64,000 nucleotides of DNA from DASUBN01 sp964584665 (GCA_964584665.1 CAZPAO010000013.1:1-64000), one strand, 5' to 3'. Counted from the stretch's first letter, positions 17,586-26,639 are shown. Notes: generated by a model from the letters alone, not told the origin. Numbers and translations are program-made.

Positions 17586-18227
17586 ATGTCACCGACCCCA
17601 CGACGCATTCGGGACGAGGCCCTCCGGCTACTGCATCGGCACTGGCCCTTGCTGGCGGTCTTGCTGCCTTGCCTGCTGCTAGCCCTGGCCGGAGACGCCG
17701 CACGCATGGCCCTGCGCTATGACCGCGCCGCCATCTTTCACGGCGAAGTCTGGCGGCTCTTCACCGGCAACTTCGTGCACCTCGGCACCGGTCACCTGCT
17801 GGAAGACATGGCGGGGATGGTGCTGCTCTGGCTCCTGTTCGAGGACGTGCTGCCGGGATGGCGCATGCCGGCGGTCATCGGCATCGGTGCGCTGGCCGTG
17901 GGCGGCGGCCTGCTCGTGGGCGACCCGCAGGTGGGCTGGTACGTCGGCATCTCCGGCGCCCTCGATACGCTCTGGGCAGCCGGGTCCCTCGGGCTCATGC
18001 GCCGCGGCGACCGCTTCGGTTGGATACTGGCGGCCGTGCTGGTGGCGAAGCTCATCTATGAGCAGTGCTGCGGCGCGCTGCCGTTCTCCAGCGTCTCAAC
18101 CGGCGGCACGGTCATCGTGGATGCGCATCTCTACGGCGCCTTCGCCGGCGCGCTCATCGGCTTTGGCGGCGGCTTGCCCTGGCACCGTATAATGAGGAAG
18201 TCGAAGCACGCTGGAGTGGATGCATGA
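17586..18227 (+). CDS. Rhombosortase (rhomboid-family intramembrane serine protease)
   Basis: A 213-residue polytopic protein with about six membrane segments. The rhomboid catalytic pair is visible: Ser123 in GISGALDTLW and His181 in VDAHLYGAFAG, plus the early WRLFTGNFVHLGTGHLLEDM segment typical of the rhombosortase branch. Rhombosortases cleave GlyGly-CTERM tails of proteins exported through the T2SS. The gene is divergent from gspG with a 70-base gap, which fits that role. Its stop overlaps the fabD start (ATGA). No GlyGly-CTERM substrate was recognised in this window. Confidence 0.85.
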   Translation: MSPTPRRIRDEALRLLHRHWPLLAVLLPCLLLALAGDAARMALRYDRAAIFHGEVWRLFTGNFVHLGTGHLLEDMAGMVLLWLLFEDVLPGWRMPAVIGIGALAVGGGLLVGDPQVGWYVGISGALDTLWAAGSLGLMRRGDRFGWILAAVLVAKLIYEQCCGALPFSSVSTGGTVIVDAHLYGAFAGALIGFGGGLPWHRIMRKSKHAGVDA

Positions 18228-19159
18228 GTTTCGCCGCCGTCTTCCCGGGTCAGGGTTCCCAATCGATCGGCATGCTGGGCACGCTCGCCCCGGAGCACCC
18301 GGAAGTGCAGAAGACCTTCGCCGAGGCCTCCGAGGCCCTGGGGTACGACCTCTGGGCCCTGGCCCAGCAGGGACCGGAAGAGCGCTTGAACGCCACCCAG
18401 CAGACCCAGCCCGCCTTGCTCGCTGCCGGAGTCGCCGCCTGGCGCGCCTGGAAGGCGGCCGGCGGTCGCGACCCTTCCGCCATGGCCGGCCACAGCCTCG
18501 GCGAATACACCGCGCTGGTCTGCGCCGGCGCCATGGATTTCAAGTCCGCCATCAAGCTCGTTGAGTTCCGCGGTCTCGCCATGCAGGAGGCGGTGCCGGC
18601 GGGGCAGGGCGCCATGTCAGCCATCATCGGCCTCGATGACGACGCAGTACGTGCGGCCTGCTCCGAGGCGGCCCAGGGCGAAGTGGTGGAAGCGGTTAAC
18701 TTCAACGCGCCGGGGCAGGTGGTGATCGCCGGTCAGACGGCCGCGGTGCAGCGTGCCGGCGAACTGTGCAAGGCCAAGGGCGCCAAGCGCGCATTGCCCT
18801 TGCCGGTGAGCGCACCGTCCCATTGCGCGTTGATGAAACCCGCCGCCGAGCGGCTGGCCCAGAAGCTTACGGCCCTCGACATCCGGGCCCCGATCATCCC
18901 GGTGATACACAACGTGGACGTGAGCGCGCATGCCGATCCGGACAAGATCCGTGCTGCACTGAAGGCGCAGTTGCACAGTCCGGTGCGCTGGGTGGAGACG
19001 GTGCAGAAGCTCCTCCATGACGGCATGCCGAAGCAGGTGGAGTTCGGTCCCGGCAAGGTGCTGGCGGGGCTCGCCAAGCGCATCGACAAATCCGTGGAAG
19101 CCTATCCCGTATACGATCCCGCAACCCTGCAAGCCGCCCTGGCCGCGGTAGGAGCCTGA
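18224..19159 (+). CDS. fabD: Malonyl-CoA:ACP transacylase
   Basis: A 311-residue cytoplasmic enzyme that loads malonyl groups onto ACP for fatty acid synthesis. Motifs are VFPGQGSQ near the N-terminus, TQQTQPALLAAG, and the nucleophile elbow GHSLGEYTAL with Ser91. A longer open frame starts at 18065, but the ATG at 18224 matches the family N-terminus and overlaps the rhombosortase stop by 4 bases. In most relatives fabH and plsX precede fabD; they are missing here. Confidence 0.96.
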   Translation: MSFAAVFPGQGSQSIGMLGTLAPEHPEVQKTFAEASEALGYDLWALAQQGPEERLNATQQTQPALLAAGVAAWRAWKAAGGRDPSAMAGHSLGEYTALVCAGAMDFKSAIKLVEFRGLAMQEAVPAGQGAMSAIIGLDDDAVRAACSEAAQGEVVEAVNFNAPGQVVIAGQTAAVQRAGELCKAKGAKRALPLPVSAPSHCALMKPAAERLAQKLTALDIRAPIIPVIHNVDVSAHADPDKIRAALKAQLHSPVRWVETVQKLLHDGMPKQVEFGPGKVLAGLAKRIDKSVEAYPVYDPATLQAALAAVGA

Positions 19160-19161
19160 CC

Positions 19162-19902
19162 ATGCTGAACCAGGACATCGCCCTCGTCACAGGCGCCACC
19201 CGCGGCATCGGCAAGGCCATCGCCGTCGCCCTCGGCAAGTCCGGTGCCACCGTCATCGGCACCGCTACGCGGCCGGAGGGCGCCGAACAGATAAGCGCTT
19301 ACCTGAAAGCCGAAGGCATCAAGGGCAAGGGCATCGTGCTCGACGTGTCCAACGCGTCCCAGGTGGAAGAGACCGTGAAGGCCGTGGCGGCCGAGTTCGG
19401 CGACCCCACGGTGCTCGTGAACAACGCCGGCATCACCCGCGACACGCTGCTCCTGCGCATGAAGGAGGAGGACTGGAACGCGGTCATCGACACCGACCTC
19501 ACCTCGGTGTTCCGCCTCTCCAAGGCCTGCCTGCGCGGCATGATGAAGGCGCGCCGCGGCCGCATCATCAGCATCGCATCGGTGGTGGGCGCCTCCGGCA
19601 ACCCCGGCCAAGCCAACTACTGCGCCGCCAAGGCCGGCATCATGGGCTTCACCCGCTCGCTGGCCCAGGAAGTGGGCTCCCGCAGCATCACGGTGAACAC
19701 GGTGGCGCCGGGCTTCATCGACACTGACATGACCCGCGCCCTCACCGAGGAGCAACGCGGCATGCTCATGCAGAAGATCCCGCTGGAGCGCCTGGGCGCA
19801 CCGGAGGACATCGCCGCCACAGTGCTGTTCCTGGCCTCGCCGGGTGCCGGCTACATCACCGGCGAGACCATCCACGTGAACGGTGGCATGTATATGGCGT
19901 GA
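19162..19902 (+). CDS. fabG: 3-oxoacyl-ACP reductase
   Basis: A 246-residue short-chain dehydrogenase that reduces 3-ketoacyl-ACP with NADPH. The cofactor motif TGATRGIGKAIA is near residues 11-22, NNAG follows, and the catalytic pair is Tyr153/Lys157 in ANYCAAKAG. The C-terminus GETIHVNGGMYMA is typical FabG. It starts 2 bases after the fabD stop, so the two are co-transcribed. Confidence 0.96.
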   Translation: MLNQDIALVTGATRGIGKAIAVALGKSGATVIGTATRPEGAEQISAYLKAEGIKGKGIVLDVSNASQVEETVKAVAAEFGDPTVLVNNAGITRDTLLLRMKEEDWNAVIDTDLTSVFRLSKACLRGMMKARRGRIISIASVVGASGNPGQANYCAAKAGIMGFTRSLAQEVGSRSITVNTVAPGFIDTDMTRALTEEQRGMLMQKIPLERLGAPEDIAATVLFLASPGAGYITGETIHVNGGMYMA

Positions 19903-19949
19903 ATCCGCCCCGGAAGAGGCTGGGTTTACGGGGATTTAGCGCGATTTCG

Positions 19950-19968
19950 GGGGCTTCCGCCCCTATTT
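19950..19968 (+). terminator. Possible terminator or attenuator between fabG and acpP
   Basis: GGGGC-ttcc-GCCCC followed by TATTT lies 47 bases after fabG. The stem is short (5 bp) but GC-only, and the downstream tract has few T residues, so partial termination is more likely than a full stop. It would allow acpP its own, higher expression from a promoter further on. Confidence 0.4.
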
Positions 19969-19984
19969 AAACGGGGTATAAAGC

Positions 19985-20018
19985 GCAAGTGGCGCGACCG
20001 GGGGCTTTTCTCTACAAT
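19985..20018 (+). promoter_or_regulatory. Candidate acpP promoter
   Basis: A good -10 hexamer, TACAAT, lies at 20013-20018, about 70 bases before the acpP ATG. The -35 region is weak (around 19990). ACP is usually made in large amounts from its own promoter, which makes this plausible. Judged by eye only. Confidence 0.35.
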
Positions 20019-20086
20019 ACCGCCCCCAGTTTGGTCCGCTACGCCGAAGCCGAACTGTTTTGTCACTCTGGGAGGTCCCAACAGTC

Positions 20087-20329
20087 ATGAGCAGCATTGA
20101 AGAACGCGTCAAGAAGATCGTCGTCGAACAACTCGGCGTGAAGGAAGACCAGGTCAACCCGCAGGCCTCCTTCGTGGACGATCTGGGTGCTGACTCGCTG
20201 GATACCGTGGAACTGGTCATGGCGCTCGAGGAAGAGTTCGAGTGCGAGATCCCCGATGAAGAGGCCGAGAAGATCACCACCGTCGGCCAGGCCATCAGCT
20301 ACATCAAGGAACACCTGCCCAACGCCTGA
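20087..20329 (+). CDS. acpP: Acyl carrier protein
   Basis: An 80-residue acidic ACP. The phosphopantetheine site is Ser37 in DDLGADSLDTVELVM. A GGGAGG ribosome site lies upstream of the ATG at 20087. The frame is open from 20060, but the family N-terminus MSSIEERVKKI sets the start. It carries the growing acyl chain for FabD, FabG and FabF encoded on either side. Confidence 0.97.
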   Translation: MSSIEERVKKIVVEQLGVKEDQVNPQASFVDDLGADSLDTVELVMALEEEFECEIPDEEAEKITTVGQAISYIKEHLPNA

Positions 20330-20352
20330 GTGGCAGGTCTCCGACGTCAAGC

Positions 20353-20390
20353 GCCGTTGTCATCGCGAGGTGGCAACGGCCTTTGCTTTT
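20353..20390 (+). terminator. Rho-independent terminator after acpP
   Basis: Stem GCCGTTGTCATC with GGTGGCAACGGC (two G-T wobbles), loop GCGA, then CTTTGCTTTT. It lies 23 bases after the acpP stop. It probably separates the abundant acpP transcript from fabF, allowing read-through for the rest of the cluster. Confidence 0.7.
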
Positions 20391-20478
20391 ATGACGATGG
20401 CTGCGGCCGACTCCCGTACCGGGGCGATCCGCGGCATGTCGTATACTGAATATGCAGCAGCAGTGAGAGGGCAGTTCC

Positions 20479-21723
20479 GTGTCTAAGCGCCGCGTCGTCG
20501 TCACAGGAATGGGCATCATCTCCCCGGTGGGCAACAGCATCGAGGAGGCCTGGGCCAATATCGTCGCCGGCAAGAGCGGCGTGGGAATGGTCACTCATTT
20601 CGATGCCACCAACTACCCGACGCGCATCGCCGCCGAGGTCAAGAACTTCGACCCCGCCCAGTACATCACGCCGAAGGACATCAAGAAGATGGACCCCTTC
20701 GTGCACTACGGCATCGCGGCCTCGGTGCAGGCTCTCAAGGATTCCGGCCTGCAGGTGACGGAGGCCAACGCGGCCCGCATCGGCGTGGCCGTGGGTGCCG
20801 GCATCGGCGGCCTCACGAATATTGAAAAAGCCCATAGTTCGATCATCGAGAACCATAGCCCGAAGCGCGTCTCGCCGTTCTTCGTGCCCTCCAGCATCAT
20901 CAACATGATCTCAGGACATCTCTCGATCATGTACGGCCTCAAGGGCCCGAACTACGCCGTGGTCACCGCCTGCACCACCGCCAACCACAACATCGGCATG
21001 GCCATGCGCAACATCCAGTACGGCGATGCCGACGTGATGGTGGCTGGTGGCGCCGAGATGGCGGTGACGCCGCTCGGCCTCGGCGGCTTCTGCGCCGCGC
21101 GCGCCCTCTCGGAGCGCAACGACGCGCCGGAGAAGGCCAGCCGCCCCTGGGACAAGGAGCGAGACGGCTTCGTGCTGGGCGAGGGCGCCGGTGTACTGGT
21201 GCTGGAAGAGTATGAGCACGCCAAGCAGCGCGGCGCCAAGATCTACTGCGAGCTGATCGGCTTCGGCATGAGCGGCGACGCCTACCACATGACTTCCCCG
21301 CCGGAAGACGGCGAGGGCGCGCGCCAGTGCATGGCCAACTCCCTGCATGACGCCGGCATCAAGCCCGAGCAGGTGGACTACATCAACGCCCACGGCACCT
21401 CCACGCCGGTGGGCGACAAGGGCGAGACCATCGCCATCAAGCGCGCCTTCGGCGACCACGCCAAGAAGGTGGCGGTGAGTTCCACCAAGTCCATGACCGG
21501 ACACCTGTTGGGCGCCGCGGGCGGTGTCGAGGCGGTATTCAGCATCCTCGCCATGCGTGACCAGGTGGCGCCGCCCACCATCAACCTCGAGAACCCCGAT
21601 CCCGAGTGCGATCTCGACTACGTGCCCAACAAGGCACGCAAGATGAAGATCGACGTGGTGCTCTCGAACTCCTTCGGGTTCGGCGGCACCAACGGCACGC
21701 TGGTGTTCCGCCGCCTGTCCTGA
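20479..21723 (+). CDS. fabF: 3-oxoacyl-ACP synthase II
   Basis: A 414-residue condensing enzyme that elongates acyl-ACP. The Cys-His-His triad is visible: Cys165 (VVTACTTANHN), His305 (NAHGTSTPVGD) and His342 (KSMTGHLLGAAGG). The GTG start is preceded by GAGAGGG. A TATACT box at 20442-20447 could be part of its own promoter, with a poor -35. It follows acpP in the conserved order. Confidence 0.96.
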   Translation: MSKRRVVVTGMGIISPVGNSIEEAWANIVAGKSGVGMVTHFDATNYPTRIAAEVKNFDPAQYITPKDIKKMDPFVHYGIAASVQALKDSGLQVTEANAARIGVAVGAGIGGLTNIEKAHSSIIENHSPKRVSPFFVPSSIINMISGHLSIMYGLKGPNYAVVTACTTANHNIGMAMRNIQYGDADVMVAGGAEMAVTPLGLGGFCAARALSERNDAPEKASRPWDKERDGFVLGEGAGVLVLEEYEHAKQRGAKIYCELIGFGMSGDAYHMTSPPEDGEGARQCMANSLHDAGIKPEQVDYINAHGTSTPVGDKGETIAIKRAFGDHAKKVAVSSTKSMTGHLLGAAGGVEAVFSILAMRDQVAPPTINLENPDPECDLDYVPNKARKMKIDVVLSNSFGFGGTNGTLVFRRLS

Positions 21724-21748
21724 GCGGCGGGACTCCAAGCATCGCAGC

Positions 21749-23113
21749 GTGGCCATGACCGCGGTCCACGCATTCCCCTACGAAGCCGATCTCCTGGCCG
21801 CCTGCCGGGACGAGCCCGGCTTGTTCCCGTTCCTGCTGGAAAGCGCCGCCCGCGGCGGCGCCCAGGGGCGCCATGACATCCTGTTCGTGCGGCCCGATCC
21901 GGAGATGCTGGTGCTGCACGCGGATGGCCGGCTCACGGGCCCCCACGCGGACGCGAGCGCCGGCGATTTCCTGACGGCACTGGATCGTTGGTGGAAGGCG
22001 GAGCGTTCCCCCGCCGCCCGCCGCGATGGCGAAGCGCTCTTCCGCGGGGGCTGGTTCTTGTATCTCGGCTATGAACTCATCGGGCAGATAGAACCCAGCC
22101 TCAAGCTGGCGCGGGGGCGCGACCTGCCGGTGGCCTTCGCCGCGCGCACGCCGGCAGCCCTGGTGCGTGACCACCGGACGGGCACCGTGACCTATGTGGC
22201 GGAATCCGGCACCGATCCGGCCCTGGCAGCGCGTCTCTCCGCGATCCTGCGGCGAGGCCCCGTGCAGGAGACCTCCGCGCTCGCCGGCGGTCTTGGCGAG
22301 GAGGAGCCGGAGCGTTACCTCCAGCAGGTGACGCAGGCGCGCCACTATATATATGAGGGCGACATCTTCCAGGCGAACCTAAGCCGCCGCTGGTCGGCGG
22401 AACTCTCGCCCGATGCCACCACCGCCGGACTCTACGCGCGCCTAAGGCGCGCCAACCCGGCGCCTTTTGCCGGTCTCGCCCTCTACGGCGACTCAGCGAT
22501 CATCAGTTCCTCGCCGGAACGCCTCGTCAGCATCTCCGGGCGGCGGGTGGACACCCGGCCCATCGCCGGCACGCGCCCCCGCAGCACGGATCCGGACCGT
22601 GACGAGGCGCTCATCCGCGAACTCATCGAGAACCCCAAGGAACGGGCCGAGCATGTGATGCTGCTGGACATGGAACGCAACGACCTGGGGCGCCTGGCGG
22701 AGCCCGGCAGCGTGAAGGTGGACGAACTCATGGTGGTGGAGTCCTACACCCATGTGCACCACATCGTCTCCAACGTCTGCGCCCAGCTGCGCCCCGGCAC
22801 CACACCGGCACAGGTGATACGCGCGGTGTTCCCGGGCGGCACCATCACCGGCTGCCCGAAGGTCCGCTGCATGCAGATCATCGCCGAGCTGGAGCAGGGC
22901 AGCCGCGAGGCCTATACCGGCGCCATGGGTTGGCTGGACCGGGATGGGGATATGGATCTCAACATCCTCATCCGCACCCTGGTGCAGAAGGGCCGGCGGC
23001 TGGAGTTCCGCGCCGGCGCCGGCATCGTGGCGGACTCGGTACCGGAGCGCGAACTGGAAGAGACCCGCGCCAAGGCCCGCGGCCTCGCGCGCGCCCTCGG
23101 AGCCGACGCATGA
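21749..23113 (+). CDS. pabB: Aminodeoxychorismate synthase component I (chorismate-binding)
   Basis: A 454-residue chorismate-utilising enzyme; PabB aminates chorismate to 4-amino-4-deoxychorismate for folate. Motifs are GDIFQANLSRRW, SSPERLVSI, RPIAGTRPR, LLDMERNDLGR and GGTITGCPKVRCMQI. Ala at about residue 273 replaces the Lys274 nucleophile of E. coli PabB; PIAGT is the form seen in anthranilate synthase. The overlap with pabC (ATGA) strongly favours PabB. The start may be GTG 21749 or ATG 21755. It has a normal N-terminal domain and no fused glutaminase. Confidence 0.88.
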   Translation: MAMTAVHAFPYEADLLAACRDEPGLFPFLLESAARGGAQGRHDILFVRPDPEMLVLHADGRLTGPHADASAGDFLTALDRWWKAERSPAARRDGEALFRGGWFLYLGYELIGQIEPSLKLARGRDLPVAFAARTPAALVRDHRTGTVTYVAESGTDPALAARLSAILRRGPVQETSALAGGLGEEEPERYLQQVTQARHYIYEGDIFQANLSRRWSAELSPDATTAGLYARLRRANPAPFAGLALYGDSAIISSSPERLVSISGRRVDTRPIAGTRPRSTDPDRDEALIRELIENPKERAEHVMLLDMERNDLGRLAEPGSVKVDELMVVESYTHVHHIVSNVCAQLRPGTTPAQVIRAVFPGGTITGCPKVRCMQIIAELEQGSREAYTGAMGWLDRDGDMDLNILIRTLVQKGRRLEFRAGAGIVADSVPERELEETRAKARGLARALGADA

Positions 23114-23925
23114 AGCCGATAGCGTGGGTGAATGGCGAGCCCGCCGAGACCCTGCGGCTCGCGGACCGGGGCATTCAGTACGGAGATGGCCTGTTCGAGA
23201 CCCTGGCGGTGATGGATGGCCGCATCCGCAGGCTGGGACTCCATCTCGATCGCCTCCGGGAGGGTTGCGCGCGGCTGCGCTTACCGATGCCCGATGAAGG
23301 ATCGCTCCGCCAGGAGTTGCAAGGCGCCGCAGAAGGGCAGAGCCGGGCGGTTCTGAAGTTCATCCTCACCCGCGGCAGCGGTGGGCGTGGCTACCGGCTG
23401 CCGGACCCGGTATCGGTGACGCGCATGATGTTCCTCCACCCCTGGCCCGACTATCCTGCGGATTGGCATACCGATGGCATAGAGTTGCGCATCTGCGCGA
23501 CACGTCTCGCCATGGGTCCTGCTCTCGCGGGCTTGAAACATCTGAACCGGCTGGAACAGGTCCTGGCCCGGGCAGAATGGAACGAAGGCGTGCCGGAAGG
23601 GCTCATGCTGGATGCCGATGGCCGGCCGGTGGAAGGTACAATGACCAATCTGTTCGCGTCGCCCGCCGAGGGGCGATTGGTGACGCCGGACCTGAGCCGC
23701 GCGGGCGTGGCCGGCGTGACCCGCCGCCATATCCTGGAGCGGGCGAAGGCGGAAGGGGTGCAAGTGGAGATCCGCGATTTGAGCCTCGCGGAGTTGCTGG
23801 AGAGCCGGGAGATATTCATGTGCAATTCCATCGCCGGTGTCTGGCCCGTGACGCGCATCGAAGCACGCCGTTACACCGTAGGCCCGCTCACCTGCATGGC
23901 TCAGACCTGGGCCGGAGAAGATTGA
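23110..23925 (+). CDS. pabC: Aminodeoxychorismate lyase
   Basis: A 271-residue PLP enzyme (fold type IV) that converts aminodeoxychorismate to p-aminobenzoate and pyruvate. The start region MKPIAWVNGEP with DRGIQYGDGLFET is typical. The PLP lysine is Lys143 in GLKHLNRLEQ, and EGTMTNLF follows. The open frame runs further upstream, but ATG 23110 overlaps the pabB stop. It is followed after 4 bases by mltG, as in many gammaproteobacteria. Confidence 0.94.
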   Translation: MKPIAWVNGEPAETLRLADRGIQYGDGLFETLAVMDGRIRRLGLHLDRLREGCARLRLPMPDEGSLRQELQGAAEGQSRAVLKFILTRGSGGRGYRLPDPVSVTRMMFLHPWPDYPADWHTDGIELRICATRLAMGPALAGLKHLNRLEQVLARAEWNEGVPEGLMLDADGRPVEGTMTNLFASPAEGRLVTPDLSRAGVAGVTRRHILERAKAEGVQVEIRDLSLAELLESREIFMCNSIAGVWPVTRIEARRYTVGPLTCMAQTWAGED

Positions 23926-23929
23926 ACCC

Positions 23930-24931
23930 ATGCGATCCTTGCGAATCCTTCTGCCGCTGTTGATGCTGGCCGTCGCCGGCACCGCCGGCTATCTCTATTG
24001 GCATTGGAAGAAGGACCCGCTGCCTATCGGCACACAGGCACGGGATGTGGAGATCATGCCCGGCGAGTCCCTGCGCCACGTGGCCCAGGGTTTCGCGGAG
24101 CAGGGGATACTCGTCCATTCCTGGGATCTCATCGCCTATGCGCGCCTGCATGAGGCAGCCGGGGGCTTGAGGGCTGGCGAATACCAGATCGAACCCGGCA
24201 CCACCGTGGCAGGCCTCCTGACCCTCCTGCGCAGCGGCAAAGTGGTGATGCACTCCCTGACGCTGGTGGACGGCTGGACCTTCAAGCAGGTGCTGGATAC
24301 GGTGGAGCAGGAACCGAACCTCAGCCACAGCCTCGCGGGCCTGAACCAGGCCGAGATCGCGCGGAAGCTCGGCATCGATTCGCCCAGTCTCGAAGGCGAG
24401 CTGATGGCCGATACCTATCAGTTCCCCCGCGGCACTACCGACGTCGCTTTCCTGAAACGTGCCCATGAGTCCATGCAGCAGACCCTGGAGGCGGCTTGGG
24501 CGGAGCGGGCCAAGGACCTGCCGTACAAGGATGCCTACGACGCGCTCATCATGGCCTCCATCGTCGAGAAAGAGACCGGCCAGGCGGCCGAACGTCCGAA
24601 GATCGCGGGGGTGTTCGTGCGCCGCCTGCAGAAGGGCATGAAGCTGCAATCGGATCCGACCGTCATCTACGGCCTCGGCGACGCCTACGACGGCGACATC
24701 ACGCTCGCGGACCTGCGCAGCGATACCCCCTACAACAGCTACACCCGCTACGGCCTGCCGCCCACGCCGATCTGCATGCCAGGCCGGCCCGCGATCGAAG
24801 CGGCGTTGCATCCGCAGGCGGGCGATGCGCTCTACTTCGTGGCCAAGGGTGACGGCACCCACGAGTTCTCCGCTACCCTGAAACAGCAGAACGCGGCGGT
24901 GGAGAAATACCAGTTGAAGCACGGCAAGTGA
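23930..24931 (+). CDS. mltG: Endolytic murein transglycosylase MltG
   Basis: A 333-residue inner-membrane protein with one N-terminal helix (about 4-23) and a periplasmic YceG domain. The catalytic Glu213 is in ASIVEKETG, followed by the family signature VFVRRLQKGMKLQSDPT. MltG cuts nascent glycan strands and limits their length. The tmk GTG overlaps its stop by 4 bases. Confidence 0.95.
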   Translation: MRSLRILLPLLMLAVAGTAGYLYWHWKKDPLPIGTQARDVEIMPGESLRHVAQGFAEQGILVHSWDLIAYARLHEAAGGLRAGEYQIEPGTTVAGLLTLLRSGKVVMHSLTLVDGWTFKQVLDTVEQEPNLSHSLAGLNQAEIARKLGIDSPSLEGELMADTYQFPRGTTDVAFLKRAHESMQQTLEAAWAERAKDLPYKDAYDALIMASIVEKETGQAAERPKIAGVFVRRLQKGMKLQSDPTVIYGLGDAYDGDITLADLRSDTPYNSYTRYGLPPTPICMPGRPAIEAALHPQAGDALYFVAKGDGTHEFSATLKQQNAAVEKYQLKHGK

Positions 24932-25581
24932 AGAAGACGCGCACCAGGGCCCAGCGCGGCCGTCTCATCACGCTGGAAGGCGTGGAGGGCGTCGGCAAGT
25001 CCACGCACATGAGATTCGTGTGCGACGAGTTGCGTGCGCACCGCCTCACGGTGCTGGAGACCCGCGAACCCGGCGGCACCCCGGAGGCGGACGAGATCCG
25101 CGCCACGCTGCTCAAGGTGCGTGGCGCCGCCTTCGACCCCATGGCCGAACTGCTGATGATGTTCGCCGCCCGGGCCCTGCACGTGGAGCAGGTGATCCGT
25201 CCGGCCCTCGCCGCCGGGACCTGGGTGGTCTGCGACCGCTTCACGGATGCGAGCTATGCCTATCAGGGCGGCGGTCGCGGCATCCCGTCTGCCCGCATCG
25301 CAGCGTTGGAGCGCATGGTGATGAAAGGGCTGAAACCCGATCTCACGCTGCTCCTGGATGTGAAGGTGTCGGTGGGTATCGCCCGTGCCCGCAAGCGTGG
25401 TGCCCTTGACCGCTTCGAGCGTGAGAAGGACGCTTTCTTCGAGCGGGTGCGCCGGGTCTATCTGGCCCTGGCGCGCACAGAACCCCGGCGCATGCGACTG
25501 GTGGATGCGGGCCAGGACATCCCCAGCGTGCAGCGCGATCTCGCCGCCATCCTGGTCGAGCGCCTGGAGCGCTGGACGTGA
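24928..25581 (+). CDS. tmk: Thymidylate kinase
   Basis: A 217-residue kinase that phosphorylates dTMP to dTDP. The P-loop is LEGVEGVGKSTH, followed by TREPGGTP and DRFTDASYAYQGGGR. The GTG start overlaps the mltG stop (GTGA). The N-terminus is slightly basic (KKTRTRAQRGR). The order mltG-tmk-holB is conserved in gammaproteobacteria. Confidence 0.95.
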   Translation: MKKTRTRAQRGRLITLEGVEGVGKSTHMRFVCDELRAHRLTVLETREPGGTPEADEIRATLLKVRGAAFDPMAELLMMFAARALHVEQVIRPALAAGTWVVCDRFTDASYAYQGGGRGIPSARIAALERMVMKGLKPDLTLLLDVKVSVGIARARKRGALDRFEREKDAFFERVRRVYLALARTEPRRMRLVDAGQDIPSVQRDLAAILVERLERWT

Positions 25582-26639
25582 GCGTCATGCCGGACATCGC
25601 TGATGTGCCGCTGCCCTGGCAGAGGGATCTGTGGGCGATGCTCACCGCGCGCCTCGCCGACGGCCGGCTCGCCCACGGCCTCCTGATCACCGGGCAGCCG
25701 GGCGTGGGCAAGGGTCTCTTCGCCACGGCCTTCGCACGCCTCGCGCTCTGCCGAAACCCGAATGATGGCAAGTCCTGCGGCACATGCAACTCTTGCTCCC
25801 AGTTCGCCGTCGGGGTCCATCCGGATTACAACTACGTGAGCTTCGAGGAGCGGGAAGGCAAGGCCGGGGAAGACGGCGCGCTCAAGATGAACATCAGCAT
25901 CGAGCAGATCCGCGATCTGGTGGGCAAGGTGCAGCTCTCCAGCCAGTACGGCGGCCGCAAAGTGGCGGTGATCGAACCGGCGGAGGGCATGAGCCATGCC
26001 GCCATGAACAGCTTGTTGAAGACCCTGGAGGAGCCGCCGGCGGATACGCTGCTGCTGCTCGTGAGTTCCACGCCGGGCCGCCTGCCCGCCACCATCCGCA
26101 GCCGCTGCCAAGTGCTGGCCATCCCAGCGGCTGAGCCGAAGCAGGCGCTGGCCTGGTTAGAGGGGCGCATGCACCGGGAAGACTGGCCGGTGCTATTGGG
26201 TTTCAGCGGCGGCGCTCCCCTGGCGGCCCTGGGTCTGGCCGGTTCGGACATCGGCACGCGTCGCAAGAGCTTCTTCGAAGCCCTGGGCCGCCTGCGTACG
26301 GGTCAGGCGAACCCGGTGATGCTCGGCGTGCATCCCAAGGAACAGTATCCCGAACTCTTGCAGCTCCTATGGAGCTTCACCTCCGACCTGATCCTGGTGA
26401 AGAGCGGCGGGGCGGGGCAGATCGTGAACCGCGACCAGTTGCAGCTATTGCAAAAGACCGCGGAGGGCATACACTTGCGTAGCCTCTACGCATTCTTGGA
26501 CCGCATCCAGGTCGCGATACAGGCGCTGGATTCCACCGCCAACCGCGAACTCGCCTTCACGGTGCTACTGGCGGACTGGGCAGGGGGTCTGGACGACATC
26601 AAAGGCTCGCCGCTGGCGGCGAACGACCGGGGAAGGTAG
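25578..26639 (+). CDS. holB: DNA polymerase III delta' subunit
   Basis: A 353-residue clamp-loader subunit. The nucleotide-binding-like motif is TGQPGVGKGLFATAFA, the zinc module has the Cys cluster LC...SCGTCNSC, and LLKTLEEPPADT plus TIRSRCQ are typical. The start is GTG 25578 overlapping tmk, or ATG 25587. It works with other clamp-loader subunits encoded elsewhere to load the sliding clamp. Confidence 0.94.
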   Translation: MSVMPDIADVPLPWQRDLWAMLTARLADGRLAHGLLITGQPGVGKGLFATAFARLALCRNPNDGKSCGTCNSCSQFAVGVHPDYNYVSFEEREGKAGEDGALKMNISIEQIRDLVGKVQLSSQYGGRKVAVIEPAEGMSHAAMNSLLKTLEEPPADTLLLLVSSTPGRLPATIRSRCQVLAIPAAEPKQALAWLEGRMHREDWPVLLGFSGGAPLAALGLAGSDIGTRRKSFFEALGRLRTGQANPVMLGVHPKEQYPELLQLLWSFTSDLILVKSGGAGQIVNRDQLQLLQKTAEGIHLRSLYAFLDRIQVAIQALDSTANRELAFTVLLADWAGGLDDIKGSPLAANDRGR

